A stretch of DNA of 64,000 nt, taken from contig JBAJFG010000423.1 of assembly GCA_037903475.1 (NCBI GenBank), positions 310,001 to 374,000 on the forward strand, given 5' to 3'. Each line of letters begins with the position of its first letter. The first letter of the stretch is position 1. This stretch comes from Ancylostoma caninum (lineage: Eukaryota; Nematoda; Chromadorea; Rhabditida; Ancylostomatidae). Positions 1-11,109 of the stretch are shown in pieces. The notes below the pieces were generated by a model that did not search any database, was not told the origin of the DNA, and was given only the letters and a program-made list of their open reading frames with translations. The position numbers were made by a program, and so were the translations under genes.

Positions 1-1363
1 AAAGATTATCAGAATTATATAATCAATGGGCACATTTCTCACTGAACTTACTTACTAAGACGAGAAACTGTAAAGTGTGAAAAGTGCGACCTCTTTCCTT
101 TAGTTTAGAGCAGACCTATTCTGCAAAAATTCAGACAAAAAGGTAACTACGGTAGTCAATACATTTGCAATCTGGGGAGGATCACGTTATTCACAGAGGA
201 TCCCGTTGGAGCGATGGAGGAGGGAGGAGAAGAACATTGTGTGGCGAATGTGAAACACAGGTACCCTAAATATCACGCAAAACATCAGGCGCCAACGGCG
301 CCAGTGTGGAGCTGGGGATTATCGTCTGACTAAAACAATGGCAATTGTGATGTAGCCCTATACTTCTGTCAACTTGAAAGAAAGCCTACATCATGCGTTG
401 ATTCGCAGGAATGCTTTATGCTCTCACCATGGCAAGTCACAGTTTCATGGAAATTTTATATAAGTTCACCCCTCATTTCTGTGGAACCTTGTTTTTATTT
501 TGAGAATTTTGAGGAGAGCGGGGCACTTGTATGGCATATTTGGAACAATGATGAGGACCAGCGAAATTGCGACGGTAAATGGCGGTTGGGCGTCAATTTT
601 GACGCCATTGTTGTGAACTCATATACATTGCGCATCGAAACACGTGAACCCTCTTCAGGATAGGGAAATACCCCGAAAACAAATACCTCGTCTCCTTCCA
701 TAATTTTCCGGCATTTTCCGTTTTCCGAGCTAAAAACCCGTAAAATGTAAAACGTGAAACGGAAGGCCAAAAATGGGCGGAAAACGGAAAGCGTAAAACG
801 GAATACGGAAAATTCCGCACACCCCTGGCAACGATCCTTGCTAAGCGAAGGGATTAGAGGGGCTGAGAAGGTTTTTAATGCTATGGAAAAGAAATGGAGT
901 GAATGCAAAAACGCGCCATTTCTTTTACACCGACCTAAAATTTTTATGTTCCGATGTAAATCATGTAATTATACAGTTCTAAAATTTCTGCGAGTGACTA
1001 CTGATAACAAAATTAATTAGGTTATGATATAGAACCTAATAAGAATTCCCTGCGGAGAAACATGTCCAGGATTGTGTTTACGCTAGGAACTTTCGAGAAA
1101 ATTTGCTTTACGTAAATTCATTGAATCCAAGATTATGACACAATCAATTTTTATGGTTTTTCAGAAATCTTATAATACAACTTTAAGCACATCTGCTAAT
1201 TCACCTGCGCAGCTAATTCAGTCTTTAATTCCACTGTTTTTCTTGACAATTAAGCTTGTGATCTTGCCATGCTTAATGTCCTAAGAAAGTATGAGTCCTG
1301 GGCGTCTAGGCCTCATATATTACAACGTACATGGGCATTTCCTTCATTTTTTTTTGATTTCAG
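1..1363. other. Non-coding or unresolved region upstream of transporter exons
   Basis: I recognise no exon here. Earlier exons of the transporter that ends near 2.7 kb should lie outside the window or be hidden here. Positions 670-835 form an AT/purine-rich block with repeated GGAAAACGGAAA-like words, ending in a TTCCGCACACCCCTGG-like edge. A similar edge (TTCCGCTCATCCCTGG) recurs at about 4195, and AGGGGTGTGCGGA at about 20906, which suggests small MITE-type repeats. Confidence 0.4.
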
Positions 1364-2684
1364 CGTTGTCTGATCAGTCAGCACCAGGGCGTGTGTTGTT
1401 CACGGGTAACTTCTTTCTAAACAATGCTGTCGCCGGTGCTATCGAGATCCCCACGTTGTTCTGCTGCGTGTGGCTAATGAAGTTCGGACGTAAGAAGTGG
1501 GCCATTTTACTACTATAAATTTTGTGAAGCTTCCAAGTAGCATGTGATTTCTGTTGAGAGTCGTGGGTGTTTCAGAGCGCAGATGATGACGCTGGTCTGT
1601 GGCGGAATTTCTATCATTGTAGCGATGTTGGCTGTGATCAGCGAGAATTTTATGTTTGCGCTTTCATTTATGATGATCGGCAAAATCTGCATTCAGGTAA
1701 CTTATTCTTCAAAATTTAGTGGCTGACACGTTATAAAATGAGAATATTTAGGGTGCTTTCAATATCTTGTACATTTTCACCTCTGAATTGTATCCAACGA
1801 TCGTGCGCAACACTGCGGTAGGAGTGACATCGATGGTGAGTTCGTGTTTGCTACATACGAGATAAACAAGAAATATTGGACCAGAGAAGCGTTCTGCGTC
1901 GAAATGGTCAAATGAGAGAAAAGCTATCACCTCTCTCGAAAATCATTCTTATTCTATGTCTCGCTGGGGCTCTTGTACACACAATATCATACAACAGATG
2001 TCTCTGCACGTACCTATGTTCAAATAAACTGCCTTCATGATGCTTGTTGTATTTCAGGTGGCTCGATTCGGATCAGGAGTCTCTTCATACATCGCATTGT
2101 TGTCAATCAACTCCCTACCTATCACGCCGATGATCATTTTTGCAATATTTTCCCTATTCGCTGGAATGCTCGTCAGTGTTTTGCCCGAGACCAGTGAAAA
2201 ACCGCTACCAGAGACTCTCGATGTAAGGGAGATTTCACTTTGCATTCTTTACTTTCCAGCCCTGATCCTTATATTTCTCAGGATGCTGTTACTTTCCTTC
2301 GAACGGAGCAAAAAGCATGCTATGGCTGGGGCCTCTCGGGGCCGCACACTCGAAGCATTTCGCTCCATGAACAACCATCGGCTGTCGACGAGAACAACAC
2401 GCCAGTCCAAGGCAAGGACGATAAGGCTGATGACACTGCAGTTGGGTAAGATTGATTCTTTTCATAGCGTTGTGTGGCCTTGGTAGCAATTTTTAACACA
2501 CTAGGCGGAGACGATATCCAGCAGGAAGTCAACGCCGTATGGTATCGCCACGCCCGCAGATCAGCCTGCCCAGAAACGTAAGTAGTTTTTTTTTTCTTTT
2601 TCGCATACTGAGCAGATTAGGAGAATACTTCGTGCGAGAACAGTTCCAACCCGACCAGCTGAATTATTATGTTTGCGACTTTGA
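1364..2684 (+). CDS. SLC22-like organic ion transporter (MFS), 3' exons
   Basis: This is the C-terminal half of a major facilitator superfamily transporter, resembling the SLC22 organic cation/anion carriers of the plasma membrane. Exons read at about 1364-1489, 1574-1699, 1752-1835, 2058-2222, 2282-2445 and 2505-2577, with a possible last exon to about 2684. Exon 3 encodes the family hallmark [16 protein letters not shown] between two transmembrane segments. Exon 4 encodes two hydrophobic helices followed by [15 protein letters not shown], matching the SLC22 'LPET...PLPDT' end of TM12. Exon 1 carries a hydrophobic helix ending in MKFG. Exons 3 and 4 are exact multiples of three with GT-AG borders. 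The cytoplasmic tail (exons 5-6) is polar. The junction between exons 1 and 2 is unresolved, because phases do not match at the obvious donor. The 5' exons lie outside the window, so the substrate cannot be predicted. Confidence 0.8.
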
Positions 2685-2885
2685 AAACAGGAACTGTCAC
2701 AAATTCTGGCTTCAGGTAAAGTGTTATGGTTGAGGTGTAATATTAACTTATAATAAAAGTGATACACGAAGTACATTTAAACTCTGTTAGCTCAGAGACG
2801 ACCGATGGAGTGACTTTGTGTGCAATTACGGCCGCACCGTTTCCATCGATGGGAGGACACCGCAGGATGCGTCTGGAAGAAGATT

Positions 2886-3455
2886 CGGCACTAATCGGCT
2901 AGTTCTGCCCCAAAAATTTCTGGAATTTTTTTTCGCCAAACTTCGCATAGGAACGTTATTTGAGGTGGTGAACACGGATATCGCATCCGTTTTCTACCGT
3001 AACTCCGTTTTCATAGGGTTACAGTAGGGGAATACTGTGGATACGCTATCTCGCAGAATCCTATCAAATGTAGCATAGTGGGGTTGTTTTAGGCACTGAT
3101 CACGAATATCAACTTTATTTCGCATGCCTCCTTCACTTTCCTCCCGAAATCAGCATTTTCTCCCAATTTTATACCGTATACCTACCGTATCTCTATGGAG
3201 ATGAGGTTACGGTACAGAACGGACACGATATCCGTGATCAGCGCTCAACACAACTCTTCTTCGCGAAATTTGAAAGGATTCTATGAGACACCGTATCCAC
3301 GGTATACCTACTGTAACCCTACAAAAACGGAGTAACGGAACAAAATGGATACGATATTCGTGTTCAGCACCTCAGATAACCCCCCCCCCCAGGCGAATCT
3401 TGGGCGAAAACTTTTAGTTCGAAATTTTGGGGCAGAACTAGCCGAATAGTGCCGG
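2886..3455. mobile_element. Fold-back MITE (570 bp) with long inverted ends
   Basis: The left end (CGGCACTAATCGGCTAGTTC, followed by TGCCCCAAAAATTT) is mirrored by the right end, whose reverse complement reads CGGCACTATTCGGCTAGTTC followed by TGCCCCAAAATTT. The interior is also largely palindromic: words such as CACGAATATC, the ...TACCGTAACCCC-like segments and CTCACAGAATC recur in both orientations. There is no coding capacity. Related copies occur at 32.98-33.44 and 34.39-34.94 kb, and solo ends occur elsewhere in the window. The family is unassigned and no clear target duplication is visible. Confidence 0.7.
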
Positions 3456-4255
3456 AGATTCTGCTAAGTGGCGGTAGGGAAACATCACAGCGGAGGGAAT
3501 CACACTGCAAACATATCAAAACTTGCAGAAAAAAATGTAAAAACTGCATCATTCGGCAGACACCGTGCTGAGGTCGTAATTGCAGACAAAGTTCCCTCTG
3601 AGCTAGCAGAGTCAGGCCCCAGCACGAGCCTTTCATAGGGTCGCAGCGAAAACGAAGCCTCCTTTGGAAAACTCAAGGTTTACGAAGTCCCCCTTGGATA
3701 CTGATACATTAGCAAAAACCCAAATTAACGCGTTTTCCACTGATCACGAATCACGGATATCTGCCCCAAGAGAGCTACGTCACCGTAAACAGCAATATAC
3801 ACTAAGTGCGTTGGTCAGTCGCGCGCCAGATGCACGCCTATATGTATTAGTGGCAGTAAAGGAGAAGATGTCACTAGGCAGATTCAGAGCTAATAATGGA
3901 TACAATCGCACAAACGCGAGGGGACCGAAGTGGACGATCTGGCTGGCAATTCCTGAAAACCGAAAAGCTGGCCTGATAAGGTACATTGCCACTATCCTCT
4001 TCGGGGAGAATAGCGCCTCGTGTCACCGTCGCCGGCGACTGTGCGATCGATTGCCTGAGTGACAGCTGGTCAAGGATGTGTCTCTTCCGAAACGATGAAA
4101 ATAGTAGGTGAGGTGATGGGTATGCATGAGGGATGAGCGGAAGTCAGATTTGAAATTTCGGAAGTCCAAAACCCCAGAAAACGAAAAGTCGGAATTCCGC
4201 TCATCCCTGGTTTGGATCACAAATTGCTTCACACTGTTCAAAAAACGAGTATTCC
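3456..4255. other. Repeat-derived intergenic stretch
   Basis: The block 3610-3700 is a diverged inverted match of 52985-53080: both hold CAGCACGAG, a run of GAAAACGAAGCC type and CCCCTTG-type words. Positions 4128-4208 form an 80-bp element whose ends AGGGATGAGCGGAA and TTCCGCTCATCCCT are inverted repeats. The 132-codon open frame at 3664-4062 has no recognisable family and I do not call it a gene. Confidence 0.45.
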
Positions 4256-4261
4256 CAAGAT

Positions 4262-4576
4262 TAGCAAGGCCTTTTCATGGCAATGCCCGACCCCACGTGG
4301 CAAATCTTGCCCTCCAGGAAATTGCTGAACTAGGTTAGAAAGTTCTACTTCACTCTGCTTATTCTTCCGACTAGGCCCCGTCTGACCACCACTTGTTTGG
4401 AGCACTGAAGCTGCATTCACGAGGAGAAAAATTCGATGATCAGACTAAACTGAAAAGTGAGATTTCAAGATTCTTCGACTCGCAGCAGCCAGAGTTCTTG
4501 ACTTCTGGATTTGATCATCTAGTGCAGCGTTGGTCATACCTCGTGGATCATAATGGTAATTACTTTGTTGATTGAT
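4262..4576 (+). pseudogene. Mariner transposase fragment (C-terminal catalytic part)
   Basis: The conceptual translation shows NARPHVANLALQEIAELG, then after two stop codons APSDHHLFGALKLHSRG, and then a tail with FDSQQPEFLTSGFDHLVQRW. These match the mariner signature region (HDNARPH, the YSPDLAP[ST]D[YH]HLF catalytic block and the 'W...VD..G.Y' tail). In-frame stops lie near 4336 and 4371, and the N-terminal half is missing, so this is a dead 5'-truncated copy. Transposase function is known for the family; inactivity here is read directly from the stops. Confidence 0.8.
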
Positions 4577-5271
4577 ACCTATTCACAATAGAGTTAACTT
4601 TCTTTGAAAAAAGTATGAAATTTGGTGCAAGACTTCCGGACCAACCTAATAATACTGAGCATATTAGAGAGCATATGATAGTGCTCGATCAGTTGTATGG
4701 GTATATGAAGAACGACCAGAAATTTATGTGTCTGAATATAAAAACTGTGCTCCTCGAACCTCACGAAAGGCTGAGCCCTTTGTGCAACCTTTCCCACGAA
4801 GAGCTAGACCGTATAATTTTTTGATTCACATAAGTTTTAGGCTGTTTTTCAAACACTTATTACGTACTTCGAGATACACCTTTGCCCAAAATTTGAAGAG
4901 AATCCGTCAAGTCTGAACATAGTTACCTAGCAGTTTTTTTTAGTTTACATAAGTTCTTATCGTCTTCTTTGAAAACTTCCAGTATCCCCTTTGTTCTTAC
5001 TTCACTGAAGATTTCAAGTCAATCAGCGCAGTTTTGGCAACGCAGGAGTCCTTCGGATCCTCCATATAGTAGGAAACTATAAATAATCTGCTCCATTCGA
5101 ACTTCTTCTACCTCGATCGCCGCTATCCTCGCAAGCCTGCTCTCGTTCTATCAACATATTGCCTTTCTTGAGATCAAAGAAAATTCAACCTCTTTTTCGG
5201 GGCTCCTGACCCCGTACGAGGACCCCTTTGATTTTTTTTTTGAAAGCCGTGCTGGAGCCTGAACAGAGTAT
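4577..5271. other. Non-coding stretch after the mariner fragment
   Basis: I see no recognisable gene, RNA or terminal repeats in this AT-rich sequence. Confidence 0.3.
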
Positions 5272-5406
5272 AGAGAGAACTACAAACGGACGCAATCAAG
5301 AATCAGGACCGCGGCGCGCAGAGTCACGGAAGCTCAGCATAGTGTGCGCCTGCATCTCTGCCCACTAGAGCCGCACCGCGATCTCGACGTACGTTTGGAG
5401 TTTCCT
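5272..5406. repeat. Diverged GC-rich fold-back repeat
   Basis: The left part contains ACTACAAACGGACGCAATC and GGACCGCGGCGCG. The right part contains CTCTGCCCACTAGAGCCGC and ACGTACGTTTGGAGTTTCC, which is an imperfect reverse complement. It is a relative of the better-preserved fold-back at 42986-43142. Confidence 0.5.
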
Positions 5407-6316
5407 ATACCTACTTGTGGATATACTCTAGTCATAGCCGTGAACCCAGCATCCTTCTCTGAACTCACGCCTATGTCAGACATGGACTCGGGCAAAAGAA
5501 GTTGGAGGTAGAGGAACTTGGCTGAGTGGCATTAGGCTACTAGGCTGTTATAAGTCGATTCATGTGTGCGTCGCGAATGCAACCTTCAAAGGTACGAGCA
5601 GTGCTACAGGAAAATGGACAGGTTTTCTGAACTCGAGTGGGATAGATAACTGATATCGGAGCCACAAATTGCCAGGAGATGTCACTCAATGCGCCGAGTT
5701 TGAAAAATCAACTTGGGAAGTACGAAGCATACGGGCGCGGCGCGGTCATGTAGCGACATACTTCTAGACCTGCCACCCGTCGACCTTGCTGGAGATCGCA
5801 GAGGTGCTTTTGACAGGGCGAACACGTTTAAACTTGTTAATGGCAATGATTTTCAGCTAGAAGTAATGGAAGCATCTGAAAAATGGCTGTTGTCAGTTTG
5901 TTGAATTTCCGTGCATTCCACTCTGATTGCTACGTTAAATTATTTTATTATTAGATCGGGTAACCTTGTTGATTGGCGTAGGCATCAAGATACCTGCTTA
6001 GGTGCCATCACCAGTTGTCTCCCCCAATACCCTTTTCCCACAAACTCGTTAATTTCTTGACAGGCGCGCGACGCGGATCCGCGTATGTTTGAGGGGAACC
6101 TGTAACCGCCCATTCAAACACATCAATGACCCCACGATATATCAATGACCCCACGATACTTTTTAAACTTTTCGTGCCTTTCACGCAATATCACCATAGG
6201 AAATGAGTTCTGCGAATCTCTCAACCCGGGAGTATCCCCTTGTATGCGCACTTGTTTGATTGGGAACTGTTCTCGATTGCGTGAATCTTTCTTCTTGACC
6301 CCATTACTTTTTTCAG
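5407..6316. other. Unassigned stretch
   Basis: An open frame at 5713-5904 gives a 63-aa hydrophilic sequence with no recognised motif. Short direct duplications occur at 6121-6157, where ATCAATGACCCCACGATA is repeated in tandem. I assign no gene. Confidence 0.3.
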
Positions 6317-6438
6317 GCGAGTCGCAACGATTCGATACTTCAAGATTTGGCGGACCTCTCAATTCCGGAGCGCCTTCCGGAAGCGTTCGGAGAGGACCAA
6401 TGAGGCATCATAAGCCACCATCGAATCCATTTCTATAG
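6317..6438 (+). CDS. Possible terminal exon of an unknown gene
   Basis: A polypyrimidine tract plus CAG acceptor (ending at 6316) opens a frame reading ESQRFDTSRFGGPLNSGAPS, then a basic tail with RRGPMRHHKPPSNPFL and a TAG stop. The composition (Gly/Pro/Arg/Ser, disordered) is typical of a C-terminal tail, and a long T-rich sequence like a 3' UTR follows. Upstream exons could not be identified, so the protein is unknown and the exon itself is tentative. Confidence 0.3.
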
Positions 6439-8009
6439 CATATCTTGTTGTTCCTGCGGTATACTAGCTCGTTGTCGATGGCCGTCGTCGCCGACCTATT
6501 TGTACAGCACCTGCCTTCATCAACGTTACGCTCACTCGGAGACGACAGCGTTGACCAGGAGTACGCCGCTGCTTCCACTACTCTTTTATCCTATGATTCG
6601 CTTAGTCAGATGCAAGCACGATTTTGAAGATGACGTCAACCACGCGTGTCTGATCTGTCCCCGCACGGATCCGCCCCGCCTCGCGAGTGCGAATTTGCCT
6701 TTGTGTTTCTTCATCTCTTCGTTCTACGCTCTTGTTTGCGTACTTATTCGGGTATTCATTCCTTCCTGGAATTGTGATTGTACAACCTCCTCATTCGGCC
6801 CACGACCTCACCTGAACCCTCACGGCTATCGATCGCTACGTTGTTCTCTGTTTTTACGCGTCCTCAGCCTGCGCGGGTTACGGTGGCTTTGCGTTTCTAT
6901 GTTTACGTACTACTACATGTTTTGCTTTAGGTTGTTAATGAAGCGCTCTAGCAGGCACTGGTTTATAGTTTGTACTTTTTTTTCGCTGCGCATTAAAGCT
7001 AGAAATTTTGAAATATAGTCAGCGTACGATCCTTTCTTACTTAGCATGCTAGCAAATTGGATTTTTCCTGCTTGTTGCAGCATAGTTCTTTTTCATGTTG
7101 TTTAGGTGCTTTTTTTCCTTAATCTTTATCTATTATTGATTTGTGGATTCTTTTATTCTGTCACATTTCTCCTCCCATTTTGCTCCTTCTACTCATCGTT
7201 TGCCTTTGCGGATCCTGCGGAAGATCGCACACACTTCCGTATGACGTCACCACATGATTTTGTCCGATACTGGTGCTATTGATTGATTTTTGTTGAATCC
7301 TACCTGACTGTGTCTTTTTTCTTACTTTTCTAGGCTTGGTCTATGAACGTTCAACATCGTTCCGTTACCGCATAAGTATTTTTGTTCAGCTGAGCGATAA
7401 GCCATAATTATCGACTATTTTGTTTAATGCTTACTTATTGGCATTTAGCATTAATTGGTTTGTATCAAGTACATATATTTTATGTGTTTTTCACGTACGT
7501 CCATTTCGGTTACCGTGACAATGCGGCCATAATTTCTACTCAGTGATGAATGAAGAGTTTTCTCAGGTTTCAACGTCGATAACATTTGTATTTTCTTGAC
7601 AAGATTGCGACGCGTTGTTGGAGGATTCATTAGCCACAACAAATCAGGGCACATTGAAGTCAAGAAGGCGTTTCGACACCTCGCAGTGATATGGTTATGG
7701 CGAACTAATAATACAAGGAAGCAGAGCCAAGAATTCGTCCCAGCCAACTCTCTGGCTCGTTATAACTAGAGCCCTCTCCAAGAACATCCTTTCCGAATTA
7801 CACCTTCCTTCAACCCTACTCTCTTTTTTGATCCTCCTTCCTTATTTACAATTGCTGCAGAATATCAAACAGCAAAGTTCTGTTTGTGATTTGCCTGGGC
7901 CGGTAGTAAAGTAGCTCATGACGTGTCATCAAGATGCCGTCATGTAGGCAGGTGCTCCCGGCATGTTGGCATCTTTGCTCCCAACATGCTCTCATCTACG
8001 GCGGCATCT
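6439..8009. other. Non-coding, AT-rich stretch
   Basis: Long T-rich sequence of UTR or intron character. Open frames on both strands (for example 6500-7018 plus and 7451-7747 minus) show no family resemblance. Near 7918-7990 the words CATGACG, GATGCCGTCATG and GGCATGTTGGCATC form short interleaved inverted repeats next to the TIR element. Confidence 0.3.
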
Positions 8010-8010
8010 A

Positions 8011-9415
8011 CTCAGGCAACAACACCGTGCGACCCGACGGCCAAATCGGCCAGACCGGGCCACCCGAGCTACCAAAAAAGTGTTACTAGGCGACCCGAGG
8101 GAATTAATTGAACCCTCGGGCGACCCGAAGGGATAACACGAGGCACCGGGCAAGCCGAGCTCATGATATGAACTCACCGGGTGAGCCGAGGGAATGCTAA
8201 AAATTACGGGGCGACCCGAAGTTCAGTATTGTGGAATCTAAGGCATATAAAAACACCTTCACTGACACATTAGGAAAAAAGATATTCATACCAATGCGGC
8301 GCAAAGCTGTGTGAGAGTATCTTTTTGATTCGTTCGCTAACATTTTCTTGATATTTGGAGTTTTCAAATATTTATGAGCACTTCTACTCTTGTAGGCGAA
8401 TTGGCAAGAAATTCGGAAGTGTAGGAATTAAAGTACTTGTTTGCAGCTGTTTTCTGTAGGTTTTCAAAAAGTGGCTTTTAGGGAGAAAAACCAATTAAAT
8501 TCTTCCGAATGAAAAGTCTCCAACGAATAAATTCTTTGTTGCTAGCAAAATTTGAACAAAAATTATGCTTATTGTGATGTGAACTATTGAACACCCAAAA
8601 ACCAAAAAAGAATGAAATTGACCCTCAATGAAGCGTAAGAACCTTCAGTGTTTCGTGCCCACTCGCTGTGCCGCATCATGTTTTGCTCGGTGCTCTGATT
8701 GCCCGCGTACCCATACATATCGTATTTTGTATCCGCACATTTTTTTAAACATTTTTTTGCATAGTCCCCATCCTCGATTGGTCTTCTCGTGTGGGATGGT
8801 CAACTAATCCGACCCCACTGCACGTACAGTTAACGAGCAGATGCAAAGTGTTGAAAGCTTGAACTGCTATGAAGATGGATTACTGCTCTTCGAATTTCTT
8901 CCTACGTTAGTAACGCGTTCACAATGGATTGCGGTGGACCGGTAACACATCAATCACAGCAACAGACTCACACATCTCGCAAGGCAGACCTCCACGATCC
9001 CGATGTTTGCTAGAGGAGTGCTGACGAGGACATGATTGAGATCAGAAGAATGAGGTGTGTCGACATTAATGGCCGAGTGGATAAGAAGGCGGATTTCCAG
9101 GACAGAATTCGGTGAGAAGGCAGGTTCGAATCCTGAGGTGGAGAAGGCTGCGATGAAGCATTGGGTGGTGGTTGAAAAGTTTGCATTTTCCTTTTCGGAC
9201 ATTCCAGTGTTGAAATCTCCGTGTCTCCAAGCTGCCACGGGCATGTACGCGCAGGTAGAGTTGATTTTAACTTTAACTGCCAGTTGCTAACTTTGAAGTG
9301 CGGGTGAGCCGACAGCATTTACAGTGCGACCCGACGGCCATTTCAGAGCGACCCGAGGATAACGCGTCGGGTCATCGGATAATCGCCGTCGGGTAGCCCT
9401 GTGTTATTGCCTGAG
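8011..9415. mobile_element. TIR element (1.4 kb) with subterminal GCGACCCGA motif arrays
   Basis: The left end CTCAGGCAACAACAC...ACCCGACGGC is matched by the reverse complement of the right end, CTCAGGCAATAACAC...ACCCGACGGC. Each end is flanked by TA, suggesting a TA target duplication. Inside the left end, GCGACCCGA-type words (variants GGTGAGCCGA, GGCAAGCCGA) recur at about 8029, 8056, 8091, 8120, 8150, 8181 and 8210, roughly every 30 bp. Inside the right end they recur at about 9302, 9329, 9350 and, inverted, 9370-9395. No transposase is visible, so this is probably a non-autonomous DNA transposon. A tRNA-like SINE sits within it. Confidence 0.65.
9062..9140 (+). repeat. tRNA-like SINE head or tRNA pseudogene
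   Basis: An A-box-like word TGGCCGAGTGG (9070-9080) and a perfect B box GGTTCGAATCC (9123-9133) are spaced as in class II (Ser/Leu-type) tRNAs. The anticodon stem and acceptor stem do not pair convincingly, so a functional tRNA is unlikely. Downstream sequence ends with a TTTTAACTTTAACT-type tail near 9265, consistent with a tRNA-derived SINE. The anticodon cannot be assigned. Confidence 0.5.
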
Positions 9416-9417
9416 TA

Positions 9418-9987
9418 ATTCATTCCCATTCAGCAGTGTGTTGGATGCTAGTATGCTAGTTTGATTCATTTTACGACGAAGAACTTCGGAGAAGGTTGCA
9501 CTTAATAATCCCACCCAAATCTTGACGAACTGTGGTAAGGATTAATATTAAGCCTACTCTAGATTGTATAAGAGAGAACATCAGATGAAAAACGAGTAAT
9601 ACAGCCCTTGTCGAATAGATAGACTGATTCTGTGACTGCAGAAACACGGTGCTACCTGAACGATGTTTGCGGAGAGAGCACGCCCCAGTGAGAGGGTCGA
9701 GTGGGTTCCGCCGCAATTCTGCGGCCGCATGCGCAATGCGTCTATCTTTCCGAAAAGTATTGTAAATGATACGTAAATCGAATTTCACATGAGAATGCTT
9801 CTATTTCTTTATTTATTTGGAAGAGTATATTTTCTAGCGTCTCTACTTGCAACCTTAATGTCGTGCCAGAGCCACTATCAGCAGCGTCAAATTTAGTCTA
9901 AGTGTAGAACTCAGTGGAGACAGATTCGAACTCGAATAAGTAAGTAAGCAGCCATTTTCTTAGAAGCAGATAAATCTTTTCTATGAA
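9418..9987. repeat. Intergenic stretch with a dispersed repeat
   Basis: Around 9600-9720 the words CCTTGTCGAATAGATAGAC, GAGAGAGCA and TGAGAGGGTC resemble 19855-19965 (CCTTGTCGAAAAGATAGAC and inverted relatives). This suggests a dispersed repeat of unknown type. No gene is recognised. Confidence 0.35.
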
Positions 9988-11106
9988 GTGAGAGAACTGA
10001 GAGAACCATTTCTAGACATGCTCATGCTCTTCCCGCGCCCAACAAGGCGTTCTTCTAACATAAGTTATCGCCGCCTTAGTCCAGTTAGATTATTCGAATC
10101 GAATCAAAAGATTCTTCAACAGAAGTACAGAAACGAAGAGCAACTACGAAGACTGTGTAATCTTGTTTCTCCTTTAATAACTAAAACTCAAATACCGTCT
10201 TGGAGCATCGAGCACGAAAATAAGGTTAGATATTTTCTACAGAGCTTCCAAGTGCGGTACATTCGGTATGATCACGTATAGATATCACGTTTTAGATGAT
10301 TATTGCGTTGCGGTACATAACAAGCAACTCACATCAAACTGTGCTGTCCGACTGCATAGAATGTTCACAAAAAACCACATCAAATGCCGTTGCAGAATTC
10401 GTAACAGCATTGAACCATCCACTGATAGTCAAAAAGTTTATAAACTTCAAACCCAGCGAGTGCTTCACTGTCGTAGAATCGCCAGAGATTCACACGATTG
10501 GGTCGACCTCCAAACATAATAGGTGCAATTGATGGATGCTGCATTCCTCTAAGAAGACCAAGCGAAAATGGCTGGCAGTATTACTGTCGTGAGGGTTTTA
10601 CAGCCCTGAATGTACTGGCAATCGTTGATTAAAAAGGAAAGTTCTTGTATATCAACGCCGACTTTCCCGGGGCTGTCTGCCCACGACTCGACCATTTACT
10701 CTCTATCGAAAGTTAAAGAAACTTTCGATGATAGGTGTGTGCAAAAAGGATATTGCCAGTGGGCGATTCAGGATACCTCGACGGAAATGATGTCCTTACG
10801 CCCAACCGCAATGCTGTAACATTTGGAGAGCATCGTTATAACAAATCGCACAAGAGAATGCGAGTACCGGTGAAATGCGCATTTGGGCTCTGGAAGAGGC
10901 GCTTCTCAATCTTGGAATCGAAAATACGCCTTACACTAACTGTAGCTACCAAAGTGGTTGTTGCATGTGCCGTCCTTCATAACATTATGATTTCAATGGG
11001 TTGCGGCAAACAAACAGAACTCGGAAAAACTCAAAAATCCACGTGTCGCTTCCCAACAAGGGATGTGAGAAGCTTTAGAAATTTTATTGTTAATGCATTG
11101 AAATAA
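9988..11106 (+). pseudogene. PIF/Harbinger (HARBI1-like) transposase remnant
   Basis: Fragments in several frames reproduce a Harbinger DDE transposase. In order they are a basic N-terminal segment (about 10000-10250), AVAEFVTALNHPLIVKKFIN (about 10390), YINADFPGAV followed in another frame by HDSTIYS (about 10650-10700), GDSGYL (about 10755), and HRYNKSHKRMRVPVKCAFGLW with KRRF (about 10830-10900), ending ACAVLHNIMI. A 4-nt insertion after GAV shifts the frame. The position where the family carries its catalytic Glu (VERAFG) reads VKCAFG. The copy is therefore dead on two counts. No terminal repeats were identified. Confidence 0.75.
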
Positions 11107-11109
11107 AGA

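Noticed and set aside
6500..7018. 172-aa plus-strand ORF with Cys/Phe-rich, membrane-like sequence
   Set aside because: Composition follows the T-rich strand. There is no domain and no splice or conservation argument, and it overlaps probable UTR or spacer.
8029..8220. CRISPR-like array of regularly spaced repeats
   Set aside because: Repeats are only about 9 bp and degenerate, occur in mirror image at the other end of a TIR element, and the genome is eukaryotic.
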